A DNA stretch of 7,145 nt from Treponema sp. (lineage in GTDB: Bacteria; Spirochaetota; Spirochaetia; Treponematales; Treponemataceae). The stretch lies in assembly GCA_016297405.1 (NCBI GenBank), contig JAEDGP010000089.1, forward strand, positions 1 to 7,145, read 5' to 3'. Shown in pieces: positions 5,156-7,145 of the stretch. The translations under genes and the position numbers were made by a program. The notes beneath the pieces were generated by a model. That model was not told the DNA's origin. It saw only the letters and a program-made list of their open reading frames with translations, and made no database searches. Position 1 is the stretch's first letter. Each line of letters opens with the position of its first letter.

Positions 5156-6679
5156 CTATTCGCTATCGTAAGAAACGTAATCGTTAATTGTTTTCTGGCG
5201 AGCCTTAAAATAGTTTGCTTCCTCATCCCCAGAAAAAAGTAAATCAGACCCCTTTGGATTACTCCATGAAGCAGCCTCGTCAACAAACTTTGGAGTTGTA
5301 TCATTCCAATAAAGTTTGCATCTACTGTATTTGTCTGCTGCAATGTAATTTTGGATTAAATTCTGGTAACCTGTAAGAGTCTTTGAAGCTTTTGCAAAAT
5401 CAAAACCACTTTCAGAACCAGAATATTGAAGAAGATATTTTTTATAAAGATTTACATATTCAGGAACTTTAAACATTTTCTGAATCAAAGGTTTTGGACC
5501 ATCATCCAATCTTCCCCAATTAAGTGGATTACGTGTTGCGGCAACAAACCAGTTATTTGTTCCAAGGGCATTATCGTAATCATAAGGAATAAAATAAGCT
5601 TTTCCGTCCTTGTCAAAATAAAAGTAAAAATTGTTACTGTTACACCAGTAGTCATCCCACATGCCAAGAATTACGTTTATGGCATAAGTCTTAATAAAAA
5701 GATCCATATCCATTTTAGATTCATACCATGTTTTGATTGCTTCAGGGTCTGAATCGTTTAATTGATTAAGGTCAGTAATAAAATTTGTGATCTCTGTTTT
5801 TGCCTTTTCAAGCTTATCCTTATTGGTTTTTAGATCATAGCTGTATTCACTGGCTGGACCTGTAAGAGGAATGTCTTCTACGCCAAAATCGCTTTCTTTG
5901 TATCCTGTTTTAAAATTCGGTCCCTTTCCTGACTTCCATGTACATTTCCAAAGATTTCCTTTGTTTCCACTAAAATCGCCACCTTTTTCTTCTGCTGTAC
6001 GAGCCTTAAGGAACTGCTTGTCGATGTTTTCAATCATTTCGTAAACACCAAAATCTACTTTTTCCACAGAACCGTCTTCTTCTACAATATCAATCAAAAG
6101 TCTTGTATAGCCAGCTCTAGGAGAAGTCCATACTCCACACTGGCGGAAATAATTGTAACAGAAAACTTCACGGGTATAAGTATGATCATCCTTGCATCGT
6201 TTAAGGATTACACCCTTCATAACGCCGCCCATTTTTTCTTCACGCTCTGTTTCAATGCCATCAATAATTACAGGCCATTCTTCAAAATCAACCTTAAAAT
6301 GAGCCTGCTGATATGTATTATCATCAATCTGAGGCCTGCAGCGGCTTGTATTTCCACGGATTCTAAAACCCACATCCTTGATATCCCAGGAATAATCGCC
6401 TTTCTTAAAGGAATAATCTGCATGAACGCAGTCTTCGTTTTTTTGATTAAGATCGTAGTTAGAAAGAAGCGTATCCCATTCAGAACGCTTAACAGTAAGC
6501 TTTGTTTCGCCAAGCTTTGAAGTTCCAAAAATAACATCCAGACCTTTTACCCTGGAATCAAAAACAAACGATTCCTTTTTTTCAGATCTACCATTATCTG
6601 AATCAACAGCACACGAAAAAAACGCCAATCCCACAACCGATGCAACAAGCATCCTTTTCAAATTTGATAAAAATTTCAC
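5156..6679 (-). CDS. CotH kinase domain lipoprotein
   Basis: A 507-residue protein with a lipoprotein-type signal: basic N-terminus (K2, K8, R9), hydrophobic core 11-22, and the relaxed lipobox LAFFSC with C23. A CotH kinase-like domain follows. FRIRGNTS (105-112) is the family's R-G-N-S box. GVILKRCKDDHTYTREVFCYNYFRQCGV (156-183; K160) corresponds to the conserved lysine/helix block. FGVYEMIENIDKQFL (210-224) is the beta-strand hinge, and SNNFYFYFDKDGKAYFIPYDYDNALG (348-373) holds the metal-binding acidic cluster with D367 and D369. In Bacillus spores CotH is an atypical protein kinase of coat proteins. In non-spore-formers its substrates are unknown, and surface or periplasmic location is inferred from the signal. 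The start is GTG at 6677-6679 with GGAGG six bases upstream. In-frame sequence continues past the TAG, so this may be a shortened form. Confidence 0.9.
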   Translation of the reverse strand: MKFLSNLKRMLVASVVGLAFFSCAVDSDNGRSEKKESFVFDSRVKGLDVIFGTSKLGETKLTVKRSEWDTLLSNYDLNQKNEDCVHADYSFKKGDYSWDIKDVGFRIRGNTSRCRPQIDDNTYQQAHFKVDFEEWPVIIDGIETEREEKMGGVMKGVILKRCKDDHTYTREVFCYNYFRQCGVWTSPRAGYTRLLIDIVEEDGSVEKVDFGVYEMIENIDKQFLKARTAEEKGGDFSGNKGNLWKCTWKSGKGPNFKTGYKESDFGVEDIPLTGPASEYSYDLKTNKDKLEKAKTEITNFITDLNQLNDSDPEAIKTWYESKMDMDLFIKTYAINVILGMWDDYWCNSNNFYFYFDKDGKAYFIPYDYDNALGTNNWFVAATRNPLNWGRLDDGPKPLIQKMFKVPEYVNLYKKYLLQYSGSESGFDFAKASKTLTGYQNLIQNYIAADKYSRCKLYWNDTTPKFVDEAASWSNPKGSDLLFSGDEEANYFKARQKTINDYVSYDSE

Positions 6680-6685
6680 AAATAA

Positions 6686-6690
6686 CCTCC
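6686..6690 (-). promoter_or_regulatory. Ribosome binding site supporting a GTG start
   Basis: GGAGG on the minus strand, six bases before GTG (6677-6679). No in-frame ATG lies at a comparable distance, and the GTG start gives a complete lipoprotein signal. Confidence 0.75.
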
Positions 6691-6712
6691 TGCCATTCCA
6701 AAAATATTAACA

Positions 6713-6731
6713 TGAGAACCTGATATTCTCA
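6713..6731. promoter_or_regulatory. Inverted repeat at the cotH start site, possible operator
   Basis: TGAGAACCTGATATTCTCA is a six-base inverted repeat (TGAGAA / TTCTCA) around seven bases. It lies directly downstream of the proposed -10 box and covers the expected start site, a typical place for a repressor operator. No regulator gene is adjacent, so the role is conjecture. Confidence 0.35.
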
Positions 6732-6759
6732 ACATAAACAAAAAAAAAGAGCTTTTCAA
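6731..6759 (-). promoter_or_regulatory. cotH promoter candidate
   Basis: On the minus strand TTGAAA (6754-6759, five of six -35 bases) and TATGTT (6731-6736, four of six -10 bases) are separated by exactly 17 bases; the spacer holds a run of nine T. Initiation near 6724 falls inside the inverted repeat at 6713-6731, leaving a leader of about 45 bases. Confidence 0.5.
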
Positions 6760-6834
6760 CAAGGGATTTTGACAAGAACAAACCATGGAAAAATTCATGA
6801 TTGCTCTGTCATTACTTATTGCTAAGCTCTTTTT
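6744..6834. repeat. 11-bp inverted repeat upstream of cotH
   Basis: AAAAAGAGCTT (6744-6754) and AAGCTCTTTTT (6824-6834) flank 69 bases. Each is followed by TTTTCAACA or nearly so, so the copies can also be read partly as direct repeats. The left arm overlaps the proposed cotH -35 box. The enclosed DNA carries a 19-codon plus-strand frame with no ribosome site. Confidence 0.5.
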
Positions 6835-6846
6835 CAACACCTGACG

Positions 6847-6874
6847 CCAGCTCGGCTTTCTCGCTCGAAGCTGG
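6847..6874. repeat. CCAGCT / AGCTGG hairpin next to the MITE-like element
   Basis: CCAGCT (6847-6852) and AGCTGG (6869-6874) form a perfect six-pair stem that can extend by CG/CG with one bulge. It abuts and shares its last G with the left end of the 6874-7015 element. Confidence 0.5.
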
Positions 6875-7015
6875 GGGCTGTCCAATAAGTTTGCATTACG
6901 GTGGTTGAGTTTATCGAAACCACCACATTTAGTGTAGCAGTCATTTCGACGAGTGGTTCCTGAGCCTGTCGAAGGGCTCAATGAGCGCTACACTCATTAC
7001 TTTTGGGACAGCCCC
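6874..7015. mobile_element. MITE-like element with GGGGCTGTCC terminal inverted repeats, carrying repeat copy 2
   Basis: GGGGCTGTCC (6874-6883) and GGACAGCCCC (7006-7015) are perfect 10-bp terminal inverted repeats bounding 142 bp, with looser pairing further in (AATAAGT against ACTTTT). Ends starting GGGG/GGGCTGTC are common among bacterial transposons, but I cannot name the family. Inside are GGTGGTT / AACCACC (6900-6906 / 6918-6924), GTGTAGC / GCTACAC (6932-6938 / 6986-6992) and both sequence words shared with the repeat at 4881-4975. There is no transposase and no clear target duplication. A T-run follows the right end, so the structure could double as a plus-strand terminator. Confidence 0.65.
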
Positions 7016-7026
7016 TTTTTATTTGT

Positions 7027-7145
7027 AAGTGAACTTCCTGTTTTGTAAGCGAATTTTTTTTCTGAGCGAACTTCCTGTTTTTAAGCGAACTTCCTGTTTT
7101 GTAAGCGCGTTTTTTTTCTGAGCGAACTTCATTATTTGTAAGCGA
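7027..7145. repeat. Higher-order tandem repeat running off the window
   Basis: Short units starting AAGCGA or AGCGAA repeat at 7027, 7047, 7065, 7083, 7103, 7121 and 7140, each 18-20 bp. They come in three kinds in fixed order: AAGYGAACTTCCTGTTTTGT, AAGCGAATTTTTTTTCTG and AGCGAACTTCCTGTTTTT. The order gives a higher-order unit of 56 bp (7027-7082) and 57 bp (7083-7139), with a third beginning at 7140. The copies differ by only a few bases. The array starts about 12 bases after the MITE-like element. No coding function is assigned. Confidence 0.85.

Noticed and set aside
6676..6981. 101-codon minus-strand frame overlapping the cotH start
   Set aside because: It runs through the MITE-like element, the hairpins and the cotH promoter and leader, ends at the cotH start, and has no protein-like character.
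6978..7145. Minus-strand frame open through the tandem repeat (Lys-rich)
   Set aside because: The unit lengths are not multiples of three, so successive copies are read in different frames; openness is explained by few stop triplets in the A-rich strand.
7027..7145. CRISPR array
   Set aside because: Units of 18-20 bp are directly adjacent with no unique spacers, and there is no cas gene.
1..7145. A new defence, secretion or biosynthetic system
   Set aside because: The intact genes are housekeeping or single-protein functions with separate signals; no co-oriented cluster of unknown effector genes exists here.

Overview
The window looks like a piece of a host-associated Treponema-type spirochete chromosome. 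This is an inference from AT-rich DNA, the flavour of the proteins, a lipoprotein with a relaxed lipobox, and repeat-rich intergenic DNA. No rRNA or other phylogenetic marker is present to prove it. All five genes I regard as real lie on the minus strand. From right to left they are a CotH-kinase-domain lipoprotein (5156-6679), prmC (3855-4787), a small unknown gene (3486-3740), a compact sigma-70 factor (2655-3365) and glutamate dehydrogenase gdhA (716-2074). Spacing and candidate promoter/terminator signals suggest mostly separate transcripts rather than one operon. The plus strand carries only wreckage: the 3' end of an IS3-family transposase (about 268-420) and a chimeric fragment of a periplasmic propeller/Y_Y_Y sensor (2307-2576).

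Region by region: 1-420 is a decayed insertion-sequence remnant ending at a recognisable IS right end. 421-594 is an extreme A+G tract, with 93 bases of uninterrupted purine at its right end. 604-712 holds three consecutive hairpins just beyond the gdhA stop. 716-2074 is an intact hexameric-type GDH with a TATAAT promoter. 2307-2576 is the sensor remnant. 2655-3365 is a sigma factor that appears to lack domain 3. 3486-3740 and 3855-4787 are the small gene and prmC, separated by a clear terminator. 4881-5155 is the decayed C-terminal end of the cotH gene, interrupted by a palindromic repeat element. 6691-7145 holds the cotH promoter, a MITE-like 142-bp inverted-repeat element that shares internal sequence with the repeat at 4881, and a tandem repeat running off the window end.

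Functionally, prmC (release-factor methylation) and gdhA (ammonia assimilation) are housekeeping. The sigma factor would redirect transcription, but its targets are unknown. The CotH protein is a probable surface lipoprotein with a protein-kinase-like fold. No defence system, CRISPR array, tRNA or rRNA was seen. The most interesting material is the decay and repeat invasion downstream of cotH, the sigma factor with domain 3 missing, the shared repeat family, the terminal tandem array and the polypurine block.
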